Shown in pieces: positions 12,601 through 24,359 of a stretch of 64,000 nt of DNA. Position 1 is the first letter of the stretch, and every line of letters starts with the position of its first letter. Source of the DNA: Actinacidiphila sp. DG2A-62 (GTDB lineage Bacteria > Actinomycetota > Actinomycetes > Streptomycetales > Streptomycetaceae). Location: assembly GCF_035825295.1 (NCBI RefSeq), contig NZ_JAYMGI010000002.1, forward strand, positions 1,054,001 through 1,118,000. Reading direction: 5' to 3'. Both the position numbers and the translations under genes were made by a program. The notes beneath the pieces are model-generated. The model saw only the letters and a list, made by a program, of their open reading frames with translations. It was not told the DNA's origin and searched no databases.

Positions 12601-12646
12601 CCAGGCCCGAAGCAGAACATGGTTCACCTTCTGCTGTCGGGCCTGG
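12601..12646 (-). terminator. Terminator after nusB
   Basis: An inverted repeat pairs 12601-12617 with 12629-12646; the arms match except for one unpaired base. It starts 18 bases past the nusB stop and separates the aro/efp/nusB transcript from the decarboxylase gene. Confidence 0.75.
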
Positions 12647-12663
12647 TCCCCACCGTGCGCCGG

Positions 12664-13089
12664 TCAGCGCTGGAGCGTGGGCTTGAGCTCCAGCAGCCGG
12701 CCGAGCAGGCCGTTGACGAACGACGGCGAGTCGTCGGTGGAGAACTCCTTGGCCAACTGCACGGCCTCGTCCAGCACCACCGCGTCCGGGACGTCGTCCT
12801 CCCAGAGCAGCTCGTAGGTGCCCAGCCGCAGCACGTTGCGGTCCACGGCCGGCATCCGGTCCAGGGTCCAGCCGACCGAGTAACCGGCCAGCAGCTCGTC
12901 GATCCGGCCGGCGTGCGCGGCGTACCCCTCGACCAGCCGCATCGTGTACTCGGTGACCGGCGGCTGCCGGTCGTCGGTCCGCGCGAGCCGGATCCAGTCC
13001 GCCATGACGGCCCTCGGGGCGGCCCCCCGCTGTTCCGCCTCGAAGAGGATCTGGAAGGCGCGCTTGCGGGCCTTGTTGCGAGCAGCCAC
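12664..13089 (-). CDS. nusB: Transcription antitermination protein NusB
   Basis: NusB pairs with NusE (S10) on boxA RNA to support antitermination, mainly in rRNA operons. The 141-residue all-helical protein has the RNA-binding N-terminus ARNKARKRAFQILFEAE and the conserved core DRMPAVDRNVLRLGTYELLW and VLDEAVQLAKEFSTDDSPSFVNGLLGRL. The GTG start at 13089 is 2 bases after the efp stop, so the pair is co-translated. It ends the leftward operon. Certain assignment. Confidence 0.97.
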   Translation of the reverse strand: MAARNKARKRAFQILFEAEQRGAAPRAVMADWIRLARTDDRQPPVTEYTMRLVEGYAAHAGRIDELLAGYSVGWTLDRMPAVDRNVLRLGTYELLWEDDVPDAVVLDEAVQLAKEFSTDDSPSFVNGLLGRLLELKPTLQR

Positions 13090-13091
13090 GG

Positions 13092-13658
13092 TTAGCTGTT
13101 CACCCGGCCGAGGTAGTCGCCCGTGCGGGTGTCGACCTTGACCTTCTCACCCGTGGTGATGAAGAGCGGGACGCCGATCTCGTAGCCGGTCTCCAGGCGG
13201 GCGGGCTTGGAGCCGCCGGTGGAGCGGTCGCCCTGGACGCCGGGCTCGGTGTACTCGATCACCAGCTCGACGGAGGCGGGCAGCTCGATGTAGAGCGGCG
13301 AGCCCTCGTACATCGCGACGACCGCCTCGAAGCCCTCCAGCAGGTAGTGGGCGGCGTCGCCGACGACCTCGGGGGCGATGGTGATCTGGTCGTACGTCTC
13401 GGTGTCCATGAAGACGAAGTCGGCGCCGTCCTTGTAAGAGAACTGCATGCCGCGCTTGTCGACGTTGGCCGTCTCGACCTTCACGCCGGCGTTGAAGGTC
13501 TTGTCGACGACCTTCCCGGAGAGCACGTGCTTCAGCTTGGTGCGCACGAAGGCGGGGCCCTTGCCGGGCTTGACGTGCTGGAACTCGACTACGGTCCAGA
13601 GCTGGCCGCCGTCGAGCTTGAGCACGAGGCCGTTCTTGAGGTCGTTCGTGGTGGCCAC
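13092..13658 (-). CDS. efp: Translation elongation factor P
   Basis: EF-P enters the ribosomal E site and relieves stalling at polyproline stretches. The 188-residue protein has the three OB-like domains of the family: the KOW-like N-terminal domain ([20 protein letters not shown]), then the central and C-terminal domains ending [13 protein letters not shown]. The tip loop reads VKPGKGPAF, with Lys33 at the position that is modified in other bacteria. The nearby genome contains many proline-rich proteins. The GTG start has AGGAG upstream. It lies between the M24 peptidase homologue and nusB, a usual arrangement. Confidence 0.97.
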   Translation of the reverse strand: MATTNDLKNGLVLKLDGGQLWTVVEFQHVKPGKGPAFVRTKLKHVLSGKVVDKTFNAGVKVETANVDKRGMQFSYKDGADFVFMDTETYDQITIAPEVVGDAAHYLLEGFEAVVAMYEGSPLYIELPASVELVIEYTEPGVQGDRSTGGSKPARLETGYEIGVPLFITTGEKVKVDTRTGDYLGRVNS

Positions 13659-13710
13659 GGTTGCGGAATCTCCTGAAGTGCTGCTTCGGGACCGAGGAGA
13701 CCCGCGCCCG

Positions 13711-14820
13711 TCACAGGGCGAGCAGCTCCTTGGTCGTGATGGTGAGTAGCTCGGGCCCGCCGTCCGCCGTGGGACGCACGACGAGGGTGTCGCCGATCCG
13801 GACACCGCCACGGCCCGGAAGGTGGACCCCCGGTTCGACGGTGACCGGCACGCAAGCGTCCAGTTTACCCATGGCCGCAGGTGACAACTGCGGGTCCTCG
13901 TCGATTTCGAGGCCCACGCCGTGGCCCGACCACGGCGCCAGGCCCTCCGCGTGGCCGGCCGCGGTGAGCGGCCGGCGGCTGGCCTGGTCGACGTCCCGGC
14001 AGGCCACACCGGGTGCCAGCGCTTCGCGGCCGGCCTTCTGGGCGTCGAAGACCAGCTCGTACAGCTCGATCTGCCAGGCGGCCGGTGCGGTGCCGATGAC
14101 GAAGGTGCGGCCCGCCTCGCAGCGGTAGCCGCGGTAGCAGGCGCCCAGCCGCACGGTGAGGAAGTCGCCCTCCTCCACCCGGCGGTCGGTGGGCACGTGG
14201 CGGGCGGTGCCGGAGTGCGGACCGGCGCCGACGGAGGTGGGGAACGCGGCGCCGTCCGCGCCGTGGTCGACCAGCCGGCGTTCCAGCTCCAGCGCGAGGT
14301 GCCGTTCGGTGCGGCCGACCAGGATCGACTCCAGCAGCTCGCCGAGCGCCTGGTCGGCGATCTCGGCGGCGATGCGCAGCGCGGCGATCTCGTGCTCGTC
14401 CTTGACCAGCCGCAGCTGCTCGACCGCCCCGGCCAGGTCGCCGAGCGGCAGGCCGCCGGCCACCGAGCGCAGCGCGCGGTGCCGGGCCACGGTCAGGTGG
14501 TGCTCCTCGACGGCCAGGCACTGCGCGCCCTGCTCGCGGGCGAGGTCCGCGGCGGCGACGGCGGCGTCGCCGCCGGGCGAGGGCAGCACGGTGGCCCGCA
14601 CGTCGTCGGGACGCGGCTCCTCGCGCGGGTCGTCGGGCGGTGGGCGCAGGTGCACCAGGGTGTCCTGCGCGCCCGGGCCGACCAGCAGCGCGGCGCCGGG
14701 CGGCGTGCGGCCGGTCAGGTAGAGCACGTTCGCGGGCAGGGTGACGAGCGCGGCGTCCTGGCCCGCGGCAGCACACCGTTCGCGCAGCCGGGCCCTGCGA
14801 GTCGCATGCACCTCCGCCAT
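13711..14820 (-). CDS. M24-family (Xaa-Pro peptidase-like) protein with altered metal site
   Basis: The 369-residue protein has the creatinase N-terminal domain (residues about 1-130) and a pita-bread M24 domain. It aligns to Xaa-Pro aminopeptidases through SGHGVGLEI (His300) and [19 protein letters not shown]. Of the five usual metal ligands only His300 and Glu329 seem intact. The first Asp is Arg224, the second is Glu235 and the last Glu is Gly343, judged from the motifs [19 protein letters not shown] and GGVRIGD. The family normally cleaves N-terminal X-Pro bonds. This copy may be inactive or may act as a binding protein (inference). It is upstream of efp, as is common. Confidence 0.85.
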   Translation of the reverse strand: MAEVHATRRARLRERCAAAGQDAALVTLPANVLYLTGRTPPGAALLVGPGAQDTLVHLRPPPDDPREEPRPDDVRATVLPSPGGDAAVAAADLAREQGAQCLAVEEHHLTVARHRALRSVAGGLPLGDLAGAVEQLRLVKDEHEIAALRIAAEIADQALGELLESILVGRTERHLALELERRLVDHGADGAAFPTSVGAGPHSGTARHVPTDRRVEEGDFLTVRLGACYRGYRCEAGRTFVIGTAPAAWQIELYELVFDAQKAGREALAPGVACRDVDQASRRPLTAAGHAEGLAPWSGHGVGLEIDEDPQLSPAAMGKLDACVPVTVEPGVHLPGRGGVRIGDTLVVRPTADGGPELLTITTKELLAL

Positions 14821-14895
14821 GCGCCTGAGCTTAAGTCGGGCGGCGGGCCGCTGCCCCTTTTCCGGCCGGTCCGCTCGCCCAGACGGGGTCGGGGA

Positions 14896-15570
14896 CTACC
14901 AGACCGCGGGGCCCTGGAGACTGCGGGTGACCACGCGGTCCAGCGCGGCGGCCGCGGACTCCACGTCGAGCTGCGAGTTGTCGATGATCGGCAGGCCCGA
15001 GCCGTACCAGCCGGCCATCCGGCCGTGGATGCGGGCCACCTCCTCGTCGGACAGCCGGCGGTTGCCGGAGCGCTCGGCGTTGCGGGTGAGCACCACGTCG
15101 AGGCCGGGCAGCAGCACCACCGGCAGCAGTCCCGGACCGACGTGCCGCTTCCAGCCGCCGAGGCCGACCGCGGGCCAGTCGGGGAAGACCGCGTCGTCGA
15201 TGATGCAGGACACGCCGTTGGCCAGGAAGTTGCGGGCGGCGAAGCCGCAGGTGCGGCGGGCCAGCCGGTACTGCGCCTCGGAGTGCTCGTTCCACCCGGT
15301 CTGCGGGTCGGCGAAGCCGGACCTGACCCATTCGCGGACGTCGTCCAGGCTGATGTGCGCGGTGGGGGCGGCGCGGTGGTCGGCCCAGTGCCGGGCGATG
15401 GTGGTCTTGCCCGCGCCGGCCGCGCCGATGAGCAGCACGGCTATCGGGGCCTGGGCGGCGGTGGGCGGCTGCACCGGGGCGGCCGAGGGCAGCGGGAAGT
15501 GCCCGGTGCCCCCGCCGGGCTGCGGCGCTCCCGGCGCTCCGACAGCGTGCTGCATCTCGGCCCACTCCAT
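14896..15570 (-). CDS. P-loop ATP-binding protein (AAA/zeta-kinase-like), function unknown
   Basis: The product has about 224 residues and a single nucleotide-binding domain. The Walker A motif is LLIGAAGAGKTTIARHW, followed by ISLDDVREWVRSGFADP, which resembles the substrate-binding part of small kinases such as zeta-toxin or polynucleotide-kinase-like enzymes. Later come VSCIIDDAVFPDW and RIHGRMAGWYGSGLPIIDNS. It lies in the aro operon after aroQ. The start is uncertain: ATG at 15600, 15570 and 15555 are all in frame, and 15570 is a compromise. I know no assigned function. Confidence 0.75.
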   Translation of the reverse strand: MEWAEMQHAVGAPGAPQPGGGTGHFPLPSAAPVQPPTAAQAPIAVLLIGAAGAGKTTIARHWADHRAAPTAHISLDDVREWVRSGFADPQTGWNEHSEAQYRLARRTCGFAARNFLANGVSCIIDDAVFPDWPAVGLGGWKRHVGPGLLPVVLLPGLDVVLTRNAERSGNRRLSDEEVARIHGRMAGWYGSGLPIIDNSQLDVESAAAALDRVVTRSLQGPAVW

Positions 15571-15766
15571 CCCGCATCCGTACCGGAGGCTCAGCGACAT
15601 GACCGGCCGGTAGCGGGCCGTCGAGACGGAACGGTACCGCCACCGGGCGTCCATGTGTAAACGTCCGCCCCGCCGCCGGGGTGCCCGCGCCGGCGGCACG
15701 GTCCGGGCCGGTGGTACGGGGCCGGTGCGGGCGGTACGGGTCGACGGGTCCAGCGCGTCTTACGGG

Positions 15767-19171
<3,405 letters not shown>

Positions 19172-19349
19172 CGGTGCTCCCTCGATGTGCGCGTCCCCGG
19201 TCCGACCGCCCCCGAGCGGCGGCCTCCCGTCCTCTCCCCCGATCCTCCCACGCCGACCCGCCGCGACCTGACACAGTCCAGCGTGCGGACGCGATCGGTG
19301 CGCCCCGGTTCCGCGCGGCTACCGACAACGGGATGCCCGTCGACAGCCG

Positions 19350-20267
19350 TCAGCCCTCCGCCCCCCGGACCACCTCCGAGGCCACGTCGAGCGCTTTCCG
19401 TTCCCCGTCCAGCACTCCGTTCAGTCGGGAGGCGCTCTGGCGAATGACTCCTTTTTCGAACTCTGTCTCCGCGGAGAACCAGACCCCGACGAGGTTCGTC
19501 CTGGCTTTGCACGCGACATCCGCCGTAGCCACCTTGATCTCCGCCGGGCTCGGAGTGGCTCCACGGAATCTCTTGTCGTCGATGGCGGCGAGGGGGTCCG
19601 GGTAGGAGAATCCGTTTCCGCTCATGCAGTCAGACCACGCTTTGAAGACCCGCTGCACTTCGGGGTCCGATTTCGTGACGAAGAAGCTCCGAGCGTTCAG
19701 GTCCTGTGGGAAGTCGTCGATCTCGGACCCATCCTTTCCGAAGATCGCCTTTTCGGCCACACCGGAACAGCCGCCGGGCGCGACGGTCTTCCCGTTGACT
19801 AACGGGCTGGACTTCCCCAACGTGCCCGATTCCCCGGTCAGCGCGGCCCGAGCCTCTCCGTCAGGAGGGTTCGGAGTCGCCGGCTTCACCCCGCGCGGGT
19901 CGCGGTCTGCGAGGTGGTAGCCCGAGGACGCCGCCATCTTCGCATCCGTCAGCCCGTACCGACGGTCCATGCGACTGCGTGGTCCGAGCCCGGGGCCGGG
20001 CGGCGGCGCCTTGTAGGTGAGCCCGAACCCCTTCATGCATCGGGCGACCAGGATGCCCTGAGCCGCCTGCAACTCTTCCAGGTCCGCGGTCGAGAAGAGG
20101 TACCTCTCGACGGGGAGCACAAGGTTCACGCTCTCCACCACGTGCGGGGCCGGGCCAGGTGCCTCGGGAGACGAGGCCCGTTCACCGGCCCGGCAGCCGG
20201 AGACCGCGAGAGAAAGACCGCACGCAAGGACTCCGGCCACAACGTAGCGGTGGCTTCTGCTGCCCAC
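19350..20267 (-). CDS. Secreted lipoprotein of unknown function
   Basis: The product has about 305 residues and a lipoprotein signal peptide: RYVVAGVLACGLSLAVSGC, with the lipobox ending in LAVSGC. The mature part has no family I recognise. It contains several Cys residues (ILVARCMKGFGL, PGGCSGVAEKAIFG, AWSDCMSGNGFSYPDP, ADVACKARTNLVG), which suggest disulfide-stabilised helices outside the cell. The repeated pattern of Cys-Met followed by Gly-Phe occurs twice. The GTG at 20267 is taken as start; the upstream open frame is not protein-like. It lies with the I36 inhibitor gene between aroE and aroC and breaks the aro operon. Confidence 0.75.
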   Translation of the reverse strand: MGSRSHRYVVAGVLACGLSLAVSGCRAGERASSPEAPGPAPHVVESVNLVLPVERYLFSTADLEELQAAQGILVARCMKGFGLTYKAPPPGPGLGPRSRMDRRYGLTDAKMAASSGYHLADRDPRGVKPATPNPPDGEARAALTGESGTLGKSSPLVNGKTVAPGGCSGVAEKAIFGKDGSEIDDFPQDLNARSFFVTKSDPEVQRVFKAWSDCMSGNGFSYPDPLAAIDDKRFRGATPSPAEIKVATADVACKARTNLVGVWFSAETEFEKGVIRQSASRLNGVLDGERKALDVASEVVRGAEG

Positions 20268-20352
20268 ATCCACCCCAATCGACGCCGCTTGAGGGCACCG
20301 ACCCCCGGCTCCTCGTCCTCTCCGAGTCCCGGGGGCCGGTGCCGGTCCGCAC

Positions 20353-20751
20353 CTAGCCGACCCACTCCCAGGAGGCATTCTCGTTGTAGGTGTTCACGAG
20401 ATTGCGGCTCGTGTGGGACTTCACGTCGTCGTAGACGCCCGCGTAGTTGGAGTTGTAGAAGACCCGCGCAGTACGCGTCCCCCAGTTCTCCGCCGAGGCG
20501 GCGTTGTTCTTCACGGCCTGCCCCTGACCCGCCCCCGGCTCCGTGAAGACTGCGCCGGCAAAGTTCTGCGCGACGAAGAAGCAAGCACTTGAGCCGGCCT
20601 TGTTCGAGTTGTAGTACAGCACGAACCCGAAGTTCTCGGAGCAGACGGAAGCGGGTGCGGCCGACACCGCGGGGGAAGCGAACGCAGGCGTGGTGAGACT
20701 TGCGGCGGAAACAGCGAGCACGGCGGCGGCAACTGCAATGCGCTTTCTCAT
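20353..20751 (-). CDS. Secreted peptidase inhibitor I36-family (beta-gamma crystallin-like) protein
   Basis: The 132-residue exported protein has a clear Sec signal peptide (MRKRIAVAAAVLAVSAASL, cleavage near AFA-SPA). The mature part of about 105 residues has two Greek-key-like motifs (FGFVLYYNSNKAGSS and ARVFYNSNYAGVYDDV) of the kind seen in Streptomyces metalloproteinase inhibitor (family I36) and related secreted proteins. The ATG has GGAGAGG upstream. Codon use is less GC-biased than in neighbours (many AAC, AAG and T-ending codons), and the upstream region is AT-rich, which suits acquisition by transfer (inference). Inhibitory activity is not shown by sequence. Confidence 0.8.
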   Translation of the reverse strand: MRKRIAVAAAVLAVSAASLTTPAFASPAVSAAPASVCSENFGFVLYYNSNKAGSSACFFVAQNFAGAVFTEPGAGQGQAVKNNAASAENWGTRTARVFYNSNYAGVYDDVKSHTSRNLVNTYNENASWEWVG

Positions 20752-20940
20752 GTATTCCTCTCCTCGATCGAATGTGCGGTCGCGCGAGTTGCGAATGCCC
20801 TTTCCACCCGCCCCTCGACCAACAGCATGCAGTCCCCCGACTCATCTGACAAGAGCGCCATTAATCTATTTCCGCATATTAGTGCAAACGTATGGGTACC
20901 ATAGTAAATGCGGCTCCGGGCAGGCGGTACGGGTGATTTT
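20752..20940 (-). promoter_or_regulatory. AT-rich promoter region of the I36 gene
   Basis: Positions 20850-20915 are strikingly AT-rich for this chromosome and lie directly upstream of the inhibitor gene. A perfect dyad TATGG-GTA-CCATA sits at 20891-20903, and TTGCAC on the minus strand (20882-20887) could serve as a -35. It probably holds a separate, regulated promoter. Exact elements are unassigned. Confidence 0.45.
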
Positions 20941-20992
20941 CCCAGGGCAGCGGAGTTCGGAGTCGGCCGGAACCGCGGGCCGGCCGGGGTGG

Positions 20993-21825
20993 TCAGCGGC
21001 GGGCGGTGAGGGCCGCCTCGCCGGCGGCGCGCATGGCGGCCAGGGGGGCGGGGGTGCGGCCGGTGTGCTGTTCGACCTGGAGGACGGCCTGGTGGACCAG
21101 GAGGTCGAGGCCGCCGAGGACCGCGCCGCCGCGCCCGGCCCACGCGGCGGCGAGCGGGGTGGGCCACGGGTGGTAGAGGACGTCGAAGAGGGCGCCGGGG
21201 CGTTCGGGCACGTCGGCGGCGAGGTGGTCGGCCGCACCGGCCGGGGTGGTGGCGACCACCAGCGGCTCGCCGAGCGCCTTGGCCGCGTCGGCCCAGTCGG
21301 CGGTGGCGACGGCGACGCCGAGCCGCTCCCCCACTGCCGCATCTGCGCCGCGCGCTCCGGACCGCGGACGTACGCGGTGACCGGCCCGGCGCAGATCCGC
21401 GCGAGAGCGGCCAGCGCGGAGGAGGCGGTGGCCCCGGCGCCGAGCACGGCCGCCGAGGGCACCCGGGTGATGCCGCGCTCGGCCAGCGCGGCGAGCAGCC
21501 CGGGGATGTCGGTGTTGTCGCCGTACCGGCGGCCGTCCGCGCCGAACACCACGGTATTGACGGCCTCGACGGAGGCGGCGGTGTCGCTCACCTCGTCCAG
21601 CAGCGGGATGACCGCGCGCTTGAGCGGCATGGTCAGCGACAGGCCGGCCCACGCGGCCGGGTCGAGGTCGGCGAGGAAGCCGGGCAGCGCGTCCTCCCCG
21701 ACCTCGAAGCGGCCGTACGTCCAGCCGGTCAGGCCCAGCGCGGTGTACGCGGCGCGGTGCAGCACCGGGGACAGCGAGTGCGCGATCGGTGAGCCGAGCA
21801 CCGCGGCGCGGCGGGCGCCGGTCAT
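20993..21825 (-). pseudogene. aroE: Shikimate dehydrogenase, interrupted by a one-base frameshift
   Basis: It reduces 3-dehydroshikimate with NADPH. The N-terminal part is normal: AVLGSPIAHSLSPVLHRAAY (substrate Ser residues), LSLTMPLKRAVIPLLDE (catalytic Lys), YGDNTDIPGLLAALAERG and the nucleotide-binding VLGAGATASSALAAL. After PERAAQMRQW the frame is lost. The correct continuation (ERLGVAVATADWADAAKALG through LYHPWPTPLAAAWAGRGG to the stop at 20993) is in another frame. Adding one G to the run of five at 21328-21332 restores a 277-residue enzyme of usual length. It is either a homopolymer sequencing error or a real mutation. The ATG overlaps the mltG stop. Confidence 0.85.
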
Positions 21826-23702
21826 TGGCTGTGGGTCTTCTGGTAGTCGTTGAAGTCCTGCACGTTCTTCATGTGGGTCGCGTAGCTGTCGGTGAAGCGG
21901 GTGTCGCCGGGCTTGACCGTGACGAAGTAGAGCCAGTTGCCGTCGGTCGGGTTGAGCGCGGCCTCTATGGCCTCGTGCCCGGGGTTGTCGATCGGGCCGG
22001 GCGGCAGGCCCTTGTTGGCGTACGTGTTGTAGGGCGACTTGAAGGTGATGTCCTTGTTGGTCGTCGTGAGCGTCGACCGGCCCATGGCGTAGTTGATGGT
22101 CGAGTCGAACTGCAGCTTCATGCCCTGGTCGAGCCGGTTGTAGATGACCCGGGACACCTTGCCGAAGTCCTGCTGCTCCTGCGCCTCGGCCTGGATGAGG
22201 CTGGCGATGGTCAAGACCTGCAGCGGCGTCTTGCCGACGTTCTTGGCCTCGTCGACCAGTCCGTCCTTGGTGTACTCCGCGTTGGCCTGGGCGACCATCT
22301 GCTTGACGATGTCCACGGGCTTCATGCCCTTGGCCACGCTGTAGCGGGTGGGGAAGAGGAAGCCCTCGACGTTGCCCTTCGCCCAGGCGGGCAGGCCCAG
22401 CTTCGCGCCCTTGACCTGTTCGGCGGTGGTTCCGGCGCTGAGGCCGAGCTTGCCGTCGATCATCGAGTAGATCCTCGTCGCCCGCAGACCCTCGGCAATG
22501 ATCATCGCGCTCTGCGACTTCGGATCGAGCATCATCGTCACCGCGGACGCCGCGGACATCTGGCTGTGCAGGACGTAGACGCCGGCCTGGATCGTGCGGC
22601 CCTTGGGGTTCTTCTGGGCCGCCGCGGCGAAGGCGTCGACGCTTTTGACCACGCCGGCCTTCTTGAGGATGTTGCCGATCGTGTTCAGGGAGGAGCCAGA
22701 GGGCACTTCGACCTGGACGTCGCCGGTGCCCTGGCCGGAGTAGTCGGGCGCGGGGCCGAAGTGGTTCTCGTAGAAGGAGTAGCCGAAATAGGCCGCGCCG
22801 CCGAGGCCGCCGGCCAGGACGACCGCGACCACCAGGCACGCGCAGCCGCTGCGGCGCTTCTTGCCGCCCCTGGGCTGGGAGGCCGCGCCGCGCCGGCCGC
22901 CGGCCGCGGCCGGGACGTCGTCCTCGTCCTCGTCGTCGCCGCTCGCGAAGAACGCGTGCTCGCGCGGATCGGCGTCGTCGCCGGCGTCCCAGTCCCCGGT
23001 CTCCTCCGGCGCGGTGCGCATCGGCCGGGTCATCGGCTCCTGCCGGTGTCCGCCGCCGGGCGTCCCGCCGTCCACCGGACCCGGCCCCGGGCCCTGCCCC
23101 GGTCCGGGCCCCTGGCCCTGGCCCGCCCCCGGCATCCCCTGCTGCGGCATGGCCTGCTGGGGAGCGTGCGGCTGCGGCTGCTGGGGGTGCGGCTGCTGGG
23201 GCTGCTGGGGCTGCTGCCGGTACTGCGGCTGCTGCGGCGGCGGGTAGCCGTTCTGGCCGTAGAAGTCCTGCTGCGAGCCGTACGGGTCGTGCGGCTGCAG
23301 ACCGCCGTACGGGTCCTGCTGGGGGTAGCCGCCGGTCGCGTAGGAACCCGTGTCGTACGACCCGGTGTCGTAGCCGTCGTAGCCGTCGTACCCGGCCTGC
23401 GGGTACGCCTGCCGGCCCTGCGGACTCTGCGGGTGCTGGCCCTGCGGGTGTCCGCCCTGCTGGGGGTACTGGTGCTGGGGACCGCCCTGCTGCGGGTAGC
23501 CGTAGCCGCCCTGCCCCTGCTGGTACTGCTGCTGGTGCTGACCGCCGGCGTACGGGTCCTGCCAGCCGCCCGGCTGCTGCTGGGATTGCGGCTGCTGGGG
23601 CTGGTAGCCCTGGCCCTGGTACCCCTGTTCGTAGACGTCGCCGAAGAGCGGGTCCTCGGGGTGCCACGGTTCGGAGCCGGAGCCCCGGCCATAGTCAGTC
23701 AT
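21822..23702 (-). CDS. mltG: Endolytic murein transglycosylase MltG with long Gln/Gly/Tyr-rich N-terminus
   Basis: MltG-type enzymes cut nascent glycan strands at the membrane. The 626-residue protein has a cytoplasmic low-complexity region (residues 1-245, rich in Gln, Gly, Tyr and Pro) and an acidic patch (about 256-262). One membrane helix follows (about 288-310, ACLVVAVVLAGGLGGAAYFG), then the extracellular YceG domain. The catalytic Glu is expected at residue 506 in LTIASLIQAEAQ. Also typical are GFLFPTRYSV and YNTYANKGLPPGPIDNPG. E. coli MltG has about 340 residues, so the N-terminal extension is the unusual part. It lies between ruvX and aroE. Confidence 0.93.
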   Translation of the reverse strand: MTDYGRGSGSEPWHPEDPLFGDVYEQGYQGQGYQPQQPQSQQQPGGWQDPYAGGQHQQQYQQGQGGYGYPQQGGPQHQYPQQGGHPQGQHPQSPQGRQAYPQAGYDGYDGYDTGSYDTGSYATGGYPQQDPYGGLQPHDPYGSQQDFYGQNGYPPPQQPQYRQQPQQPQQPHPQQPQPHAPQQAMPQQGMPGAGQGQGPGPGQGPGPGPVDGGTPGGGHRQEPMTRPMRTAPEETGDWDAGDDADPREHAFFASGDDEDEDDVPAAAGGRRGAASQPRGGKKRRSGCACLVVAVVLAGGLGGAAYFGYSFYENHFGPAPDYSGQGTGDVQVEVPSGSSLNTIGNILKKAGVVKSVDAFAAAAQKNPKGRTIQAGVYVLHSQMSAASAVTMMLDPKSQSAMIIAEGLRATRIYSMIDGKLGLSAGTTAEQVKGAKLGLPAWAKGNVEGFLFPTRYSVAKGMKPVDIVKQMVAQANAEYTKDGLVDEAKNVGKTPLQVLTIASLIQAEAQEQQDFGKVSRVIYNRLDQGMKLQFDSTINYAMGRSTLTTTNKDITFKSPYNTYANKGLPPGPIDNPGHEAIEAALNPTDGNWLYFVTVKPGDTRFTDSYATHMKNVQDFNDYQKTHSQ

Positions 23703-23805
23703 CGGTCCCCTTGGTACGCGGCCGGCAACGGGTCTGCCGACCTTGCGAAACGGGCGGCGCCCCCGGGGGCGCCGCCGTACCGCGCGGAACGTTACCGTAC
23801 CGCGA

Positions 23806-24270
23806 TCAGATGACCGATTCGACGCTCTCGCCGGGCGCTTTACCCGACACCCGTTCGGTCTCCAGCGCGCTCTGCAGGATGACCACGGCCGCGGCCTGGT
23901 CGACTACCGAGCGTCCCTTCTTCGCCTTCACCCCGGAGGCCCGCAGGCCCTGCGTGGCCGTCACGGTCGTCATCCGCTCGTCGACCAGGCGCACCGGCAC
24001 CGGGGCGATGGCGTTCGCCACACTCTGCGCGAAGGCGCGGGCCTTGGCCGCCGCCGGGCCCTCGGTCCCGTTGAGGGACCGCGGCAGCCCGACGACGACC
24101 TCGATCGGCTCATACTCCGCGACGAGCGCGGCGAGGCGGCGCAGCGCGGCGGGCACGTCCCGGCCCGGCACGGTCTCCACGGGGGTGGCGAGGATGCCGT
24201 CCGGGTCGCACGAGGCGACCCCGATCCTGGCGTCGCCGACGTCCACGGCGAGCCGCCGTCCCCTTCTCAT
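23806..24270 (-). CDS. ruvX: RuvX/YqgF-family putative Holliday-junction-resolvase-like nuclease
   Basis: YqgF proteins have an RNase H fold and are linked to pre-16S rRNA processing. The 154-residue product has the first catalytic Asp in RLAVDVGDARIGVASCDPDG, then IEVVVGLPRSLNGTEG, VRLVDERMTTVTA and the final acidic site in GRSVVDQAAAVVIL. GGAGG precedes the ATG. It lies between alaS and mltG, the usual actinobacterial order. Identification is firm, the biochemical role less so. Confidence 0.95.
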   Translation of the reverse strand: MRRGRRLAVDVGDARIGVASCDPDGILATPVETVPGRDVPAALRRLAALVAEYEPIEVVVGLPRSLNGTEGPAAAKARAFAQSVANAIAPVPVRLVDERMTTVTATQGLRASGVKAKKGRSVVDQAAAVVILQSALETERVSGKAPGESVESVI

Positions 24271-24359
24271 CGTGCCCTCCGCACTCCGCTTCTCATCGGG
24301 CCCCCGAGCCCCGTGCCGTCCGTGCCGTCCGCGCCGTCCGCGCCGTCCGTCCGCGGCTC

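Noticed and set aside
24271..24359. Regulatory array between alaS and ruvX
   Set aside because: A few copies of a 9-base GTGCCGTCC/GCGCCGTCC pattern are present but are short, imperfect and compatible with chance in GC-rich sequence.
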